NCBI GenBank assembly: GCA_016584495.1
Contig: WAID01000002.1
Coordinates: 744,001 to 808,000, forward strand
Source of the DNA: Celoporthe dispersa
Lineage: Eukaryota; Ascomycota; Sordariomycetes; Diaporthales; Cryphonectriaceae
DNA length: 64,000 bases
Direction: 5' to 3'
Below the pieces are notes generated by a model. The model saw only the letters and a program-made list of their open reading frames with translations. It was not told the origin of the DNA and searched no databases. The position numbers and the translations under genes were made by a program. Positions 35,785-45,430 of this stretch are shown here, in pieces (positions within the stretch are counted from its first letter, which is position 1; the number at the start of each line of letters is the position of its first letter).

Positions 35785-36351
35785 CTTGAAGGTCTGGGCA
35801 GTAGCTTCCTTCTTCACATACGGTAGCAATAGCAACTGAACGTTTGTAGGTTTTAGCAATGTTGAGCAAGCGACATGGAAGGGTGAGTTGGTGGGTGGTT
35901 GGAATGTGAATGTGCATCGAGAGTCAAATCTGTAGCCAGCATGTGAAAGCTAATGGAGTAAAATACTTAGTCAGCAATTTCACCTCCAAGTTGCCAGGGG
36001 TGGGGGCCACCCATAGTGACGGTATTTGAAGTAGGCCAGCCTACTAGGTGAATTGTTTGGATCTACCAGGTGACAGGAAAGTGAATCACCGATCTCACTG
36101 GATACAGAAAATTGTCTGGCCACCCTAACTATATATTATGGATAGATCAATAGACAGTATGTGTTTTTACCCCATCTTTGACATGGCGATTGTTTTCTCC
36201 TCCGACTCTTCCAACCACTCCCCTGAGCCACCAACATCCATCCATCCTTACGCATCTGGTGGCCCTTTGGTCTCACTTAAAGCCTCTGAGCTGCGTCCAT
36301 TTTTCTCTCTTTCTCTCAACAACAAGAAGACGTGAAGCGTTGGCTCTCAAC
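35785..36351. other. Divergent spacer SPT3/F-box gene
   Basis: Shared 5' region. The stretch before the F-box gene start is rich in C/T and has a TATA-like tatatatta string at about 36128-36137. No gene is supported. Confidence 0.55.
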
Positions 36352-37456
36352 ATGGGCCAGGTGCTCTCAGGTCTCCCCCATGAGGAGGCGGCCCAACCCA
36401 GAAGCCTTGCCCCAAACCTTGTCCCAAACCTTGCGCCACCTCCGCCTCTGTTGCTGCTGCCAGCAGAGATACAGTACATGATCTTCGACCAATTGAAGAA
36501 TTGCCCTTCATCTCTCTGGAGTTTCGCCTCCACGTGCAGGTATACATGGACGACAGCATCTACCAGTGGAAAATTGCCTAGGCTGTCAAGGGGTAACTAC
36601 CAGGAGTTCCTCTGCCTCATCGAGCGCGATCTCGGCGACACGCACTACTTCTGTCCTAGGTGCTCTAGCCTCCAGCCCTTTGAGAAGTCATGGACACCGA
36701 CGCGCCTCCACGCTTTTTTTCGGTTGCTGCCGCTTGGAGCTGTCGGCCTCTTTCCCCGGAGGCTACCTGCTCAGCTATCAGTACGTACGTCTCGCAATGA
36801 ATCGCCACATCATGGGCGGCACAAAGGGCCTGCCTCTCGAGAACCTTGAGCAGACCATGCTCTCCAGGACGCCTGAGGCCGGACGAGACGGACAGCCAGG
36901 CCCTCACGGGATCTGGCACCAGCAATGGTTCGCAAGGATCATCGACGACGAGCTGTTCATGCACGTGCGCCACACGGTCTATGCTCGCAACCACCAGGAA
37001 ATGCGCCTTGTGCTCAGCCGGCATACCTATCGCATCTGCCTCCATGTGGGGATGGAACCACGGGACTGGTGGGCGGGGCTGACCCAGCCGCCGCCCCCTC
37101 TGCGGTTCACCTTCCTCGTAGGGGAGTGCCACGAGGTGCCTTTCTCCTGCGACGTATGCCTGACGGATTGCACCGTGACGGTCGAGAACGTTGGCGCGTC
37201 CGACAACGACGGACGACGCGAGGGCTGGTACGTTACCATCGATGGGTACCACCGGCTTGGCAACGGCAGATCACCACACGACTGGAAATGGAAGACGTTC
37301 AGCGGCGATTTTCTCCTTCCAAGGAGATACATGACACCATACCCAGCAGGTTCCATCCTACACGCATGGAAGGCTCCCGGCGATGATCAAGCTGGCGAGC
37401 CCAACTCAGAGGACGAGTGGGAGGATATTTCAGACTCAGATGAGTCTACCAGCTGA
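36352..37456 (+). CDS. F-box-like protein, one apparent frameshift
   Basis: This probably encodes a fungal F-box protein of about 367 residues, which would link a substrate to an SCF ubiquitin ligase. The F-box-like helix segment is LPAEIQYMIFDQLKNC followed by LWSFASTCRYTW. Next come a Cys pair (HYFCPRC) and a long C-terminal region with no named domain, ending in an acidic tail. The ATG at 36352 (MGQVLSGLPHEE) resembles an N-myristoylation start (Gly2), though this is only suggestive. One extra T in the T7 run at 36714-36720 breaks the frame. With six T the two halves join and the length is divisible by three. Substrate unknown. Confidence 0.7.
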
Positions 37457-38725
37457 CTTCAGCGCTGTCCTCCGGCACCCTCTCAGGCCTGCCATCTTCG
37501 TACAACACAACACACTCAACCATTCGGAGCTGCCACGGCGCCATTGTAGCATCTGAGGAGGCTTCTCCTACTGTCTCGGTCGACTATAACAAGACTAGAC
37601 GCATCGCGGTAGGCCACCCCTTCCGCTTAGCCTTTTACACCTTCTCTCAAGACACACCACCGAGACGACTCTTGTTGAGATGAGAACCAATGAGCAACCT
37701 CGCTGACATCAACACGCTTTCCCCCCTTCTTTTCCCGCCTACAAAGTTTATATCATTTCGCGTCTCTGATGCCTTGAACCACTGCTCTCACCAACTTCAC
37801 AAAGCATTGAAGCGGCGACCTGCCATGGTACAAAGAGGGGTAAAGAGAGTGCGAGGGCTGGGGGATAGTGCGGACGTCGACGTGTCCAGGGCGGGAGGCA
37901 GAAGTGATTTTCCCCCTCAAGTATTGATAGGTCGAAGGAGGAAAACCAAAGGGGGGGGGAATAAGCAAGGCCACTTGGGCGTCGACATTGCAGACAGGAC
38001 GCAGAGAGATGTATTGAACAAGATTGTCCTCGGCAGGAGAGAGAAACAGAGAGAATGTGTGGCATTGTGTACTTTGAGATCTTAAGCAGGTAAAAACACT
38101 CTTGCTGTAATGTGCCCTTTGACCGTCCGGGGGAAGCGGAGAGGGATCGATCTCAGAGCGCCAATCAGCCCAAGCCAAACCAACTCTCTCCCGCCGACCC
38201 GACCCAAGTCTTGTAGACAGGCAGACTATCTCGAGCACTTGCGCACAGATAGATTGTGCACTTCTGAATTTGATTCTCAGCACAGCTGTCAGTCGTCTTA
38301 AAAACTGATCTCGAAACGTGCAAGAGCTCCCTTTTATTTCTTTTTTTTTTTTTTTTTTGCTGCGCGCTGGAGATGTTGCGTTGCGATTCTGGCCTTTGCA
38401 AGGGTCCCACCAGTCCCACCAAGGGTCTGCTTGTTTTGCATGTGAAGATTACGTCGCGTCACCGTTGTCGGGTGGCCGGAGGTCGGGGAGGGGGGGGGCG
38501 TCTGATGCGCGGGAAGGGGAGGAGGGTTGGCTGCTGTAGGGAGTCAATCCTGTCGCGTGGTCTCATCAGCTGAGTTGAGGGCGCCAGCAGAACCTGCCTG
38601 AGGAGAAGAAGTCGAGGCTGTGGATTATCCCATCTGGTTAAAAGCAGCCACCTGCTTGGAAATGAGACAAGGCAGCCCAAATCTCCGCGGGGACAGGTGG
38701 GTTGCGCCCCAGTTTTCCCCGGCGA

Positions 38726-38731
38726 CCTCGG
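38726..38731. promoter_or_regulatory. CCTCGG hexamer, possible FarA/FarB-type site (distal)
   Basis: CCTCGG is the published core of Aspergillus FarA/FarB binding at fatty-acid genes. A six-base word is expected about once per 2 kb counting both strands, so this is only suggestive. Confidence 0.25.
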
Positions 38732-39164
38732 CTAGACGGAGCTCTGCACCCAAATACACACTACAGTAGACAGATAATGGCCACAGTACCGGTACTTTGG
38801 TAGTACATAATATGGTATAGTAGCCATATGCTATGGCATTATAGTAGTAGTGTCGGGAAAGATCTTGGGGTGAAAACAAAGGGTCGGGTGCTGGGTCGTG
38901 CTGGCTGTGCATGTTGTAAATGGCAGGTCTGAAGCTCGGGTCTCAAACTGTCCAGTGGCTGCTTCCCTGGGCCAACGGCTTAGTTGTTCAACACAGAGAT
39001 AGAAGAAGGCACGTCTGCCCTCCTGCGACCAGGCCAAAAAAGCTCGTCTGTTCACACAAGACACAATCTTTTCCTCAGCCCACCGTCATCGTGAAACATA
39101 CTGCCACAGTGTATGACCGGCTATCCCAAAGAGGTGACAGCGTACTCGGCACCCCAAAAAGATA

Positions 39165-39170
39165 CCTCGG
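39165..39170. promoter_or_regulatory. CCTCGG hexamer, possible FarA/FarB-type site (proximal)
   Basis: This second copy lies 487 bp before the carnitine acetyltransferase ATG and 263 bp before the upstream presequence ATG. The trans-factor type that would bind it is encoded at 18-21.6 kb. Confidence 0.3.
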
Positions 39171-39427
39171 CATCGGACCTCAACTTATCCACTCTGGCCG
39201 ACTCGACCACCAGTTTACCCCGGAAAAGACATCCCACTGCCGAGTTATACCCACACCAACAGCACCTTGCGACCACCTCTTGTGCCAGTAGTACATAGTA
39301 GTACATACGGACCGACTCCGACCATTCACGAGCTGGTCGCTTGAGGAACGGCCGTCCTCCGAACTTTACGCCTGTGTACTACTACTAGACCTTCCTTTCC
39401 CCTGTTTCTTTTTTGGAGTCGTTAGGG

Positions 39428-39640
39428 ATGTTGGCATCGTTTGCGAGGACTGAATCTCGGTCCCTTTTCCTTCGAAGTCTACGGAGCGGCAGCAACTTGA
39501 ACAGTACCACCAGCAAGATAATACCGCACCTTCATAGGTCACCTCTGGTTCGTGTCCACCCACACCACCGCTGCCACAGCTTCGCCATACTTCATGCAGG
39601 ATGTTCTGCTGACCTTCGACGCCCCTCCTCGTCCAGATAG
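39428..39640 (+). other. Candidate mitochondrial presequence frame upstream of carnitine acetyltransferase
   Basis: From ATG 39428 the frame reads MLASFARTESRSLFLRSLRS, an Arg/Ser-rich, acid-poor stretch typical of mitochondrial import signals. It closes at TAG 39638-39640, just before the main start at 39652, and is in another phase. Fungal carnitine acetyltransferases commonly make mitochondrial and peroxisomal forms from one gene. The splice or indel that would join this to the main frame is not evident, so the link is inferred. Confidence 0.4.
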
Positions 39641-39651
39641 CAGCAGCAGCT

Positions 39652-41626
39652 ATGGCGCCGGCCAGCCGACGAGCCAACAGCTCGATGCCCTCGGGTGAGT
39701 CTTCATCTTCACCCAGATATTGCGTGGAGATGATACAGTCCCCGGGTGGCTTAACTGACAGTCCAATCCTCTCCCAGGCTACGCCGAGGACAAATCCAAA
39801 GGCCCCATGCTGCGCTTTCAGGAGTCCCTCCCCCGCCTGCCGGTGCCCGCCCTCGAGGAGACCGCCGCCCGATACCTCAAGACCCTGCACCCGCTGCTGT
39901 CACCTGCCGAGTTCGAGCAGAGCAAGTCCGCCGTCGCCGACTTCATTAAGCCTGGCGGCACCGGCGCCCGCCTGCAGGAGAAGCTGATCGCCCGGCGCGA
40001 GGATCCAAAACACAAGAACTGGATCTACGAGTGGTGGAATGACGCCGCCTACCTGTCCTACCGCGACCCCGTCGTCCCCTATGTCAGCTACTTCTACTCG
40101 CACCGTGACGACCGCCAGAGGCGGGACCCGACCAAGCGCGCCGCGGCCATCAGCACCGCGGTGCTGAGCTTCAAGAAGATGGTCGACGAGGGCACCCTCG
40201 AGCCCGAGTACATGAAGAAGCTGCCCATCTGCATGGACAGCTACCAGTGGATGTTCAACGCCAGCAGGGTCGCGGCCAAGCCGGCGGACCACCCTGTCAA
40301 GTACGACCACAAGACGAACAAGCATCTGGTCGCGATCCGCAAGAACAACGTCTACAAGGTCCTCCACGAGGTCGACGGCAAGCAGCTCAGCACAGCCGAG
40401 CTGGAGGCGCAGTTCAGGCGGGTGTATGAGCTCGCAGGGTCTCGTGGCCCGGCCCTCGGCGCCCTGACGAGCGAGAACCGCGACGTCTGGACCGATGCCC
40501 GTGTGGTGCTGCTGGATGCCCACCCTGGCAACAAGGCCGCCCTGGAGACGGTCGAGTCGGCCTCCTTTGTGGTGTGTCTCGACGACGCGTCGCCCGTCAC
40601 GCTCGAGGAGCGCGCACACAGCTACTGGCACGGCGACGGGCAGAACCGGTGGTACGACAAGCCGCTGCAGTTCATCGTCAATGATAACGGCACCTCGGGC
40701 TTCATGGGTGAGCACAGCATGATGGACGGCACACCAACCCACCGGCTGAACGACTACGTGAACGACGTCATCTTCAACAACAAGGTCGACTTCGGCGGCC
40801 CTGAGGTCCGCTCCCACATTCCTGAGCCCGCGCCTGTGCGGTTCACCGTCACAAAGGAGGTCCAGAAGGAGATCGACCGCGCCGTGGCAGACTTCAACTC
40901 GGTTATCGGCCAGCACGAGCTCGCCGTCCAGGCCTACCAGGGCTACGGCAAGGGCCTGATCAAGAAGTTCAAGTGCTCTCCTGACGCCTACGTCCAGATG
41001 ATCATCCAGCTGGCCTACCACAAGATGCACGGCAAGAACCGACCCACGTATGAGAGCGCCGCGACCAGACGGTTCCAGCAGGGACGCACCGAGACCTGCC
41101 GGACTGTCTCGGATGCTAGCGTCGCCTGGTGCGATGCCATGGCCAACCATACCGTGGATGACAAGACCAAGGTCGAGCTCTTCCACAAGGCGATCGCCGG
41201 GCACCTGGAGTATATCACTGCCGCGAGCGATGGTAAGGGTGTTGACCGGCACCTGTTCGGTCTCAAGAAGCTGCTGGGCCCCGGCGAGGAGGTTCCGGCC
41301 ATCTACAAGGATCCCGCTTTTGGCTACAGCAGCTCGTGGTACCTGTCCACGTCGCAGCTCAGCTCCGAGTACTTTAACGGGTACGGCTGGAGCCAGGTGA
41401 TTGACCAGGGCTTCGGCATTGCGTATATGATCAATGAGAACAGGTACGTTGGTCCCCTACACGAGGTGAGAGATTCACTAAGCTAATCTATCGCCACAGC
41501 CTCAACTTCAACATCGTCTCCAAGGGCCTCGGCAGCCAGAAGATGAGCTTCTACCTGAACGAGGCGGCAGGCGACATGCGTGACCTCCTCGTGCCCACTA
41601 TCGAGGCGCCTAAGGCGAAGCTGTAA
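39652..41626 (+). CDS. CAT2: Carnitine O-acetyltransferase with peroxisomal signal
   Basis: The enzyme moves acetyl groups between CoA and carnitine so that acetyl units can cross peroxisomal and mitochondrial membranes during growth on fatty acids or acetate. Exons are 39652-39694, 39778-41443 and 41500-41626, giving 611 residues with no frame error. The choline/carnitine acyltransferase domain starts LPRLPVPALEETAARYL. The catalytic histidine lies in GFMGEHSMMDGTPTHRL. Conserved RPTYESAATRRFQQGRTET and YMINEN follow. The last three residues are AKL, a canonical PTS1 peroxisomal import signal. Reading through the last intron (donor GTACGT) would lose AKL, so splicing there could control targeting. 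Confidence 0.95.
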
Positions 41627-42242
41627 GAGGGTCAAAGAAGAAAACGAATTCCGATACCAGATCAGAAGGTAGAACCTAGATGGGCAAAGCATTATCACTA
41701 CATCATGGTCATATGTTTCCAACAGCCCGCGTTCAGGATATCTTCCTTCGTTCAAATAGGCGTACCTTGTAACTAGACGAACGCACGGAAGAAGGGGAGT
41801 TGGACGGATATCTGAAGTAATTTTGCATCATCTGGTCGGCGGATATTGTACAGTAGACTAGCTCGGTGTAGATGGGCAGATCTATAGAGTAGGTTGAAAA
41901 ATATGTGATTACACGCCTCAGAAACATAGCTGTTGTGCTCGACCTCTTCTTAGATTATCTGGGTAGTAACAAAGTGATCCCCGGCCAAGCAGAACAGGCC
42001 AGGTAGGCAAGGAGGAGGAACTGAGTTGTGACGAGTCTTCAATGATGCTATATAATCATGCCACCACAAAATAATGCGACGCTTGGAAGAGGGAGCCTGC
42101 TGAGTAAGTAGGCAATGAGGATCGATCATCCAACGAGCTGCACGATGCCCTCACCACAGCGCAAGGGTCCTTCTTTTCTATAGATTCTTAATTTAAAAGA
42201 TTCTTCCGGCGAGATGAGATCAAGCAAGCAAGCCGTCAACTT
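41627..42242. other. Convergent 3' spacer
   Basis: AT-rich 3' regions of the carnitine acetyltransferase and CAP genes. No gene is seen. Confidence 0.6.
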
Positions 42243-44025
42243 CTAGCCCGCATGCGACACAATCTCGTCGACGAGGGCCTTCTTCTCCGGGTCGTAGTAG
42301 GAGCTGATCTGGCCTGGCAGGGGGACCTCGATGTAGTCGTCGTCCGGGCCGGAGATGACGTTGAGGTTGATGCCGGCGGACTTGGAGTGGATGATCTTGG
42401 TGGAGGTGCTCTCCTTGCTGAAGTAGACCTGGGCGCTGTCGACCGAGTCCATCATGACGGTGGGGATGCTCCCGAGGACCTGGAGGGCAAAGTTCTGTGC
42501 CTTGACGACGTCGACGGAGGAGACGAGGGTGTCGACGATGAGGTTCAGCCGGCTGGCGTTGTCGACGGAGACGGCGTTGGCCTTGCCCTTGATGATGATG
42601 GTCGAGTTGCTGCACTTGCTGATGAGCACCGAGTGCGAGAGGCTGGCCTCGATCTCGATGGGGCTGGGCTCCTTCTCAAAGTTCTCAATCGTCCACTTGT
42701 TGCCCTCGAGCACCTTGACCGGCGGCTTCTTGACCCGCATGCTCTCGGGCTTGGGCTTCTTGCCCGGCGCGGGGCTCTTGCCCCGCGCGTCGCTGTCCGG
42801 CACGGTGCTGCTCGCCCGGAGCGACGGGTTCTTGTGCGTCATCTCGGACCTGTCCACCTTGCGCAGGCCCTTGGTGACCGCCTCGCCCTTGTTGAGCTCC
42901 GAGAAGACGGCGTCCAGGCCGCCCGGCGCCTTTGCCGGCGCGGGCTTCTCCTCGTTGATCTTGAGGACGGGCGGTGGGCCCGGCGGGGGCGGAGGTGGAG
43001 GCACGCCGCCTGCAGGTGGTGGTGGTGGCGGGGGGGCAGGAGCCGTGGCGGGGGCGGCCGAGGCGGCGGCCATGGCCTGGACGACCTCCTTGATGGGCTG
43101 GCCCTTGGCATTCCACGGGTTGCCCGAGGGGAAGTACTGCTTGATGTACTCGATGAGGTCCTTGAAGATCTGCTGGAAGCTCTGTATCCACTCGACCTGC
43201 TGCTGGTCCTTGTCCTTGTTGTCCTTGATCACGCGGTTCCCGTAGTACTGCGCGGACCCGAGCGAGTCCTCGACGTGCTTGTGCGGCTTGGCGTCGACCG
43301 TCACCCACGCCAGCACCATGATGCCCTCCGCGACGGCGCTGATCTGGTTCGCAACGGTAGACCCCCTGTTCTCCTCCTTGACGTTGACGACAGCCATGAG
43401 GCTCTCGTTGATGGGCCGCAGCAGCGCCTGGTACGCCTCCATGTCATCGCTGGCCTTGAGGTCGGGCTTCTTGGCCTTGGTCGTGATCAGCAGGAACCTG
43501 CGCTCCTCCGCGAACCCCTTGGCCACCAGGGCCGCCTGCTCGGAGATCAGCCCGCCCAGCTGCTGGCTGAGCTTGACGTACTTCTGGACCGAGGTCTCGA
43601 GGAAGGTGTCGAAGTCCTCGATCAGCTCCGGCAGGGGTTCGTCCGCCGCCGGGGCTGCTGCCGCCGCCGCCGCTGGTGCGCCGGTCGCATCGGGAAGGCC
43701 CTTGGAGGAACCGGCTACGGGCGAGGCGAGGGTCTCTTGGATGTTGGGGACGGCCTGGGGGATCTCGATGGTGGAGGAGGCGATGTCCTCCAGGCGCGAG
43801 GTGGCAGCTTCGAGTCTTCTCAGGAGGTTAGCAGCCCGCTGGCTGTTGTCTACGGAGGAGAGGACGAGGGGAGGCATTGTGTGCAGGTATGTATTGGATG
43901 TGTCCGCGACGGAGCGGGAACAGGATCAGGAGGAGGAGGAGGAGTTTTGATGTTGGTGATGGTGATGGTCTGGCGTACCGCTTGATCAAGGTTGTGAGGT
44001 TGTGCATATTATTCATCTGCGCCAT
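42243..44025 (-). CDS. SRV2: Adenylyl cyclase-associated protein (CAP/Srv2)
   Basis: CAP recycles cofilin-bound actin monomers and binds adenylyl cyclase. Exon 1 (44025-43979, MAQMNNMHNLTTLIK) splices over a 163-bp intron (43978-43816, branch gctaac) to RLEAATSRLEDIASS, giving 539 residues. An ATG at 43877 lies inside that intron and is a false start, even though the frame is open from there. The N-terminal helical-folded domain carries EDFDTFLETSVQKYV and the segment WIQSFQQIFKDLIEYIKQYF. Two proline runs (about residues 275-300) form profilin-binding sites, a WH2-like region (LRKVDRSEMTHKNP) follows, and the C-terminal CARP beta-helix has NKWTIENFE. The frame is intact. Confidence 0.95.
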
Positions 44026-44815
44026 CTTGACAGCTTCGAGGAGGGGAGAAAAGGGGGGGAGGGGGCAGGTCGTAGCCTGTGGCTTCTGCAGACTAGAGCC
44101 GAGAGGAGAAGAGGCTAGGTAGTTGACAGGTTGGCGCGTACGGGATGGCGACTATGGGGGCGTGGAATGTGGGTGGGAGGATGGTCCCATCAGACTGTCG
44201 TTGGAAGTTTGTTAGCAGGTGCTTGTGTTTGAAGAGCAGTATAGCCACAAGCCGTTACACTCCAGTCATGCCTCTCTGTCTCTCTATGGCGGGAAAGTCA
44301 AGGCCAGACAGGTTCCAGTGTGACGATGCGGTGCGTTGGCGTCGTGCCCAGAGACATCGCCGGGCAACATGTATAATGTGAAGTTGGACGGTACACTAAC
44401 CTTTTTTATATCCTCACGCTTGCGACTGGGTAAGCACAAATTAAGGCAAGATAACTAGGAGAGAAAGTACACGTCACCAGCAGGCAGCGAGAATCAGCGA
44501 ATGCGGGAGCCTGGCGGGACCTGGAGGGAGCTTGATATGATGAGGAGGCAGCATTGAAGAATATCTGAAGAGTGTTGCAGATTGTTGTCAGTGGCCAGGC
44601 GCTGCCGCACCGCACGACATCGGTAGCTTTCCCCCTGAGCTTGGCTGGACCCCTGTCCCCAGCATGATACCACACACGGTACGTAGTATGTACAAGGTGG
44701 AGCGGCGGGCCTGTGGGGGCTGCCAGCAGAATGGATCCGGTATGGCGGAGAAAAAAGGCCCTGCATACGCTAATGCTATATATATGCTGCTAAGTTGGCA
44801 TCTCTCAACAATTGG
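44026..44815. other. Upstream region of CAP, and tRNA 5' flank
   Basis: Promoter and 5' UTR of CAP followed by anonymous sequence up to the tRNA. Purine-rich runs occur at 44040-44065. No gene is supported. Confidence 0.55.
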
Positions 44816-44903
44816 GGGCGCATGGTTTAGTGGTATAATACTCCCTTAGCATCTATCTGACCAAGATTGGGAGTGGTCCTGGGTTCGATTCCCAGTGTGT
44901 CCA
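44816..44903 (+). tRNA. tRNA-Ala (AGC) with a 16-nt intron
   Basis: The 88-nt gene folds fully. The acceptor stem pairs GGGCGCA with TGTGTCC, including two G-U pairs, and discriminator A lies at 44903. The anticodon stem is CTCCC/GGGAG. The T-arm is CTGGG-TTCGATT-CCCAG (B-box GGTTCGATTCC-like). The loop reads TTAGCA, with AGC at positions 34-36, then a 16-nt intron (44852-44867), then T38. A T5 run follows directly. The D-arm has one weak pair (T13-T22). Confidence 0.9.
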
Positions 44904-44908
44904 TTTTT
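44904..44908 (+). terminator. RNA polymerase III terminator
   Basis: A run of five T lies immediately after the discriminator base of the tRNA gene. Confidence 0.8.
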
Positions 44909-45430
44909 GCCCGTTTCCCGACGGCCAGTTTCCGTTTTGCACTTCTGCTTTTCTATTCATCGCAGACGGATCTCCCGTTTTCTATACCTCAATTCTTTTT
45001 TCCTGTTTCCATACCTTTGCGTGGAGCTGTGTATGAGCCTGCTGAATCACGGAAGTACCTCTACTGTTCCTACGATGTACCTTGTCAAAGGATGTTTGAA
45101 CAATAGCACTGATTGACATCTACCAGTCCAATAATTGCTTTCGTGCATACCCTTTCTTTATGCGAACAAGGCTCATTATCATTTGTTACATTGGCAAGAA
45201 GGTGGGTGGTATAGGTAGCATGGAGCTGACACAATGATGACAGCAGCCCGACATCTGACCTGCAGCTCCGTTGATTTGGGGTGGTCCAGCCCCGTTCCGG
45301 GATTGTACGAATGCTATTATTGCGTTCTCTTTTTGTTCTTTTCTTTTCTCTTCTTCTTTTCTTTCTTTTTTCCTTTGCGTTCTATCCATTTTGTTGGGAA
45401 ATCTATCGGTCTCGGGCTAATCCTGAAATC
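44909..45430. other. 5' region of the HET-ankyrin gene
   Basis: T-rich DNA (45330-45375) would translate in frame with the next gene to a false hydrophobic stretch. It is better read as leader or intron. No other feature is seen. Confidence 0.55.

Larger units (their letters stand above)
37457..39427. other. Long gene-free region upstream of carnitine acetyltransferase
   Basis: Two kilobases without a supportable gene. It contains an 18-base T run at 38341-38358 and two CCTCGG hexamers. A TATA-poor AT-rich patch with repeated tagtac/gtacat strings sits at about 38775-38850. It is likely promoter and 5' UTR of the gene at 39.65 kb. Confidence 0.55.

Noticed and set aside
34885..35826. 313-codon plus-strand frame across SPT3
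   Set aside because: Antisense shadow of SPT3; leucine- and valine-rich with no family pattern.
39900..41252. 450-codon open frame on the minus strand across carnitine acetyltransferase
   Set aside because: It is the antisense shadow of a GC-rich coding exon. It has no domain pattern, while the plus strand has a complete enzyme.
43816..43877. ATG at 43877 as the start of CAP
   Set aside because: It lies inside an intron with a good donor, branch site and acceptor. The spliced N-terminus from 44025 is the conserved one.
42252..43985. 577-codon open frame on the plus strand across CAP
   Set aside because: Antisense shadow with runs of Gly and Val caused by GC-rich third positions of the real gene.
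45281..45430. 50-residue hydrophobic extension of the HET-ankyrin protein, like a signal anchor
   Set aside because: It is a translation of a T-rich tract. HET proteins are cytosolic, and the ATG at 45431 starts patterned sequence.
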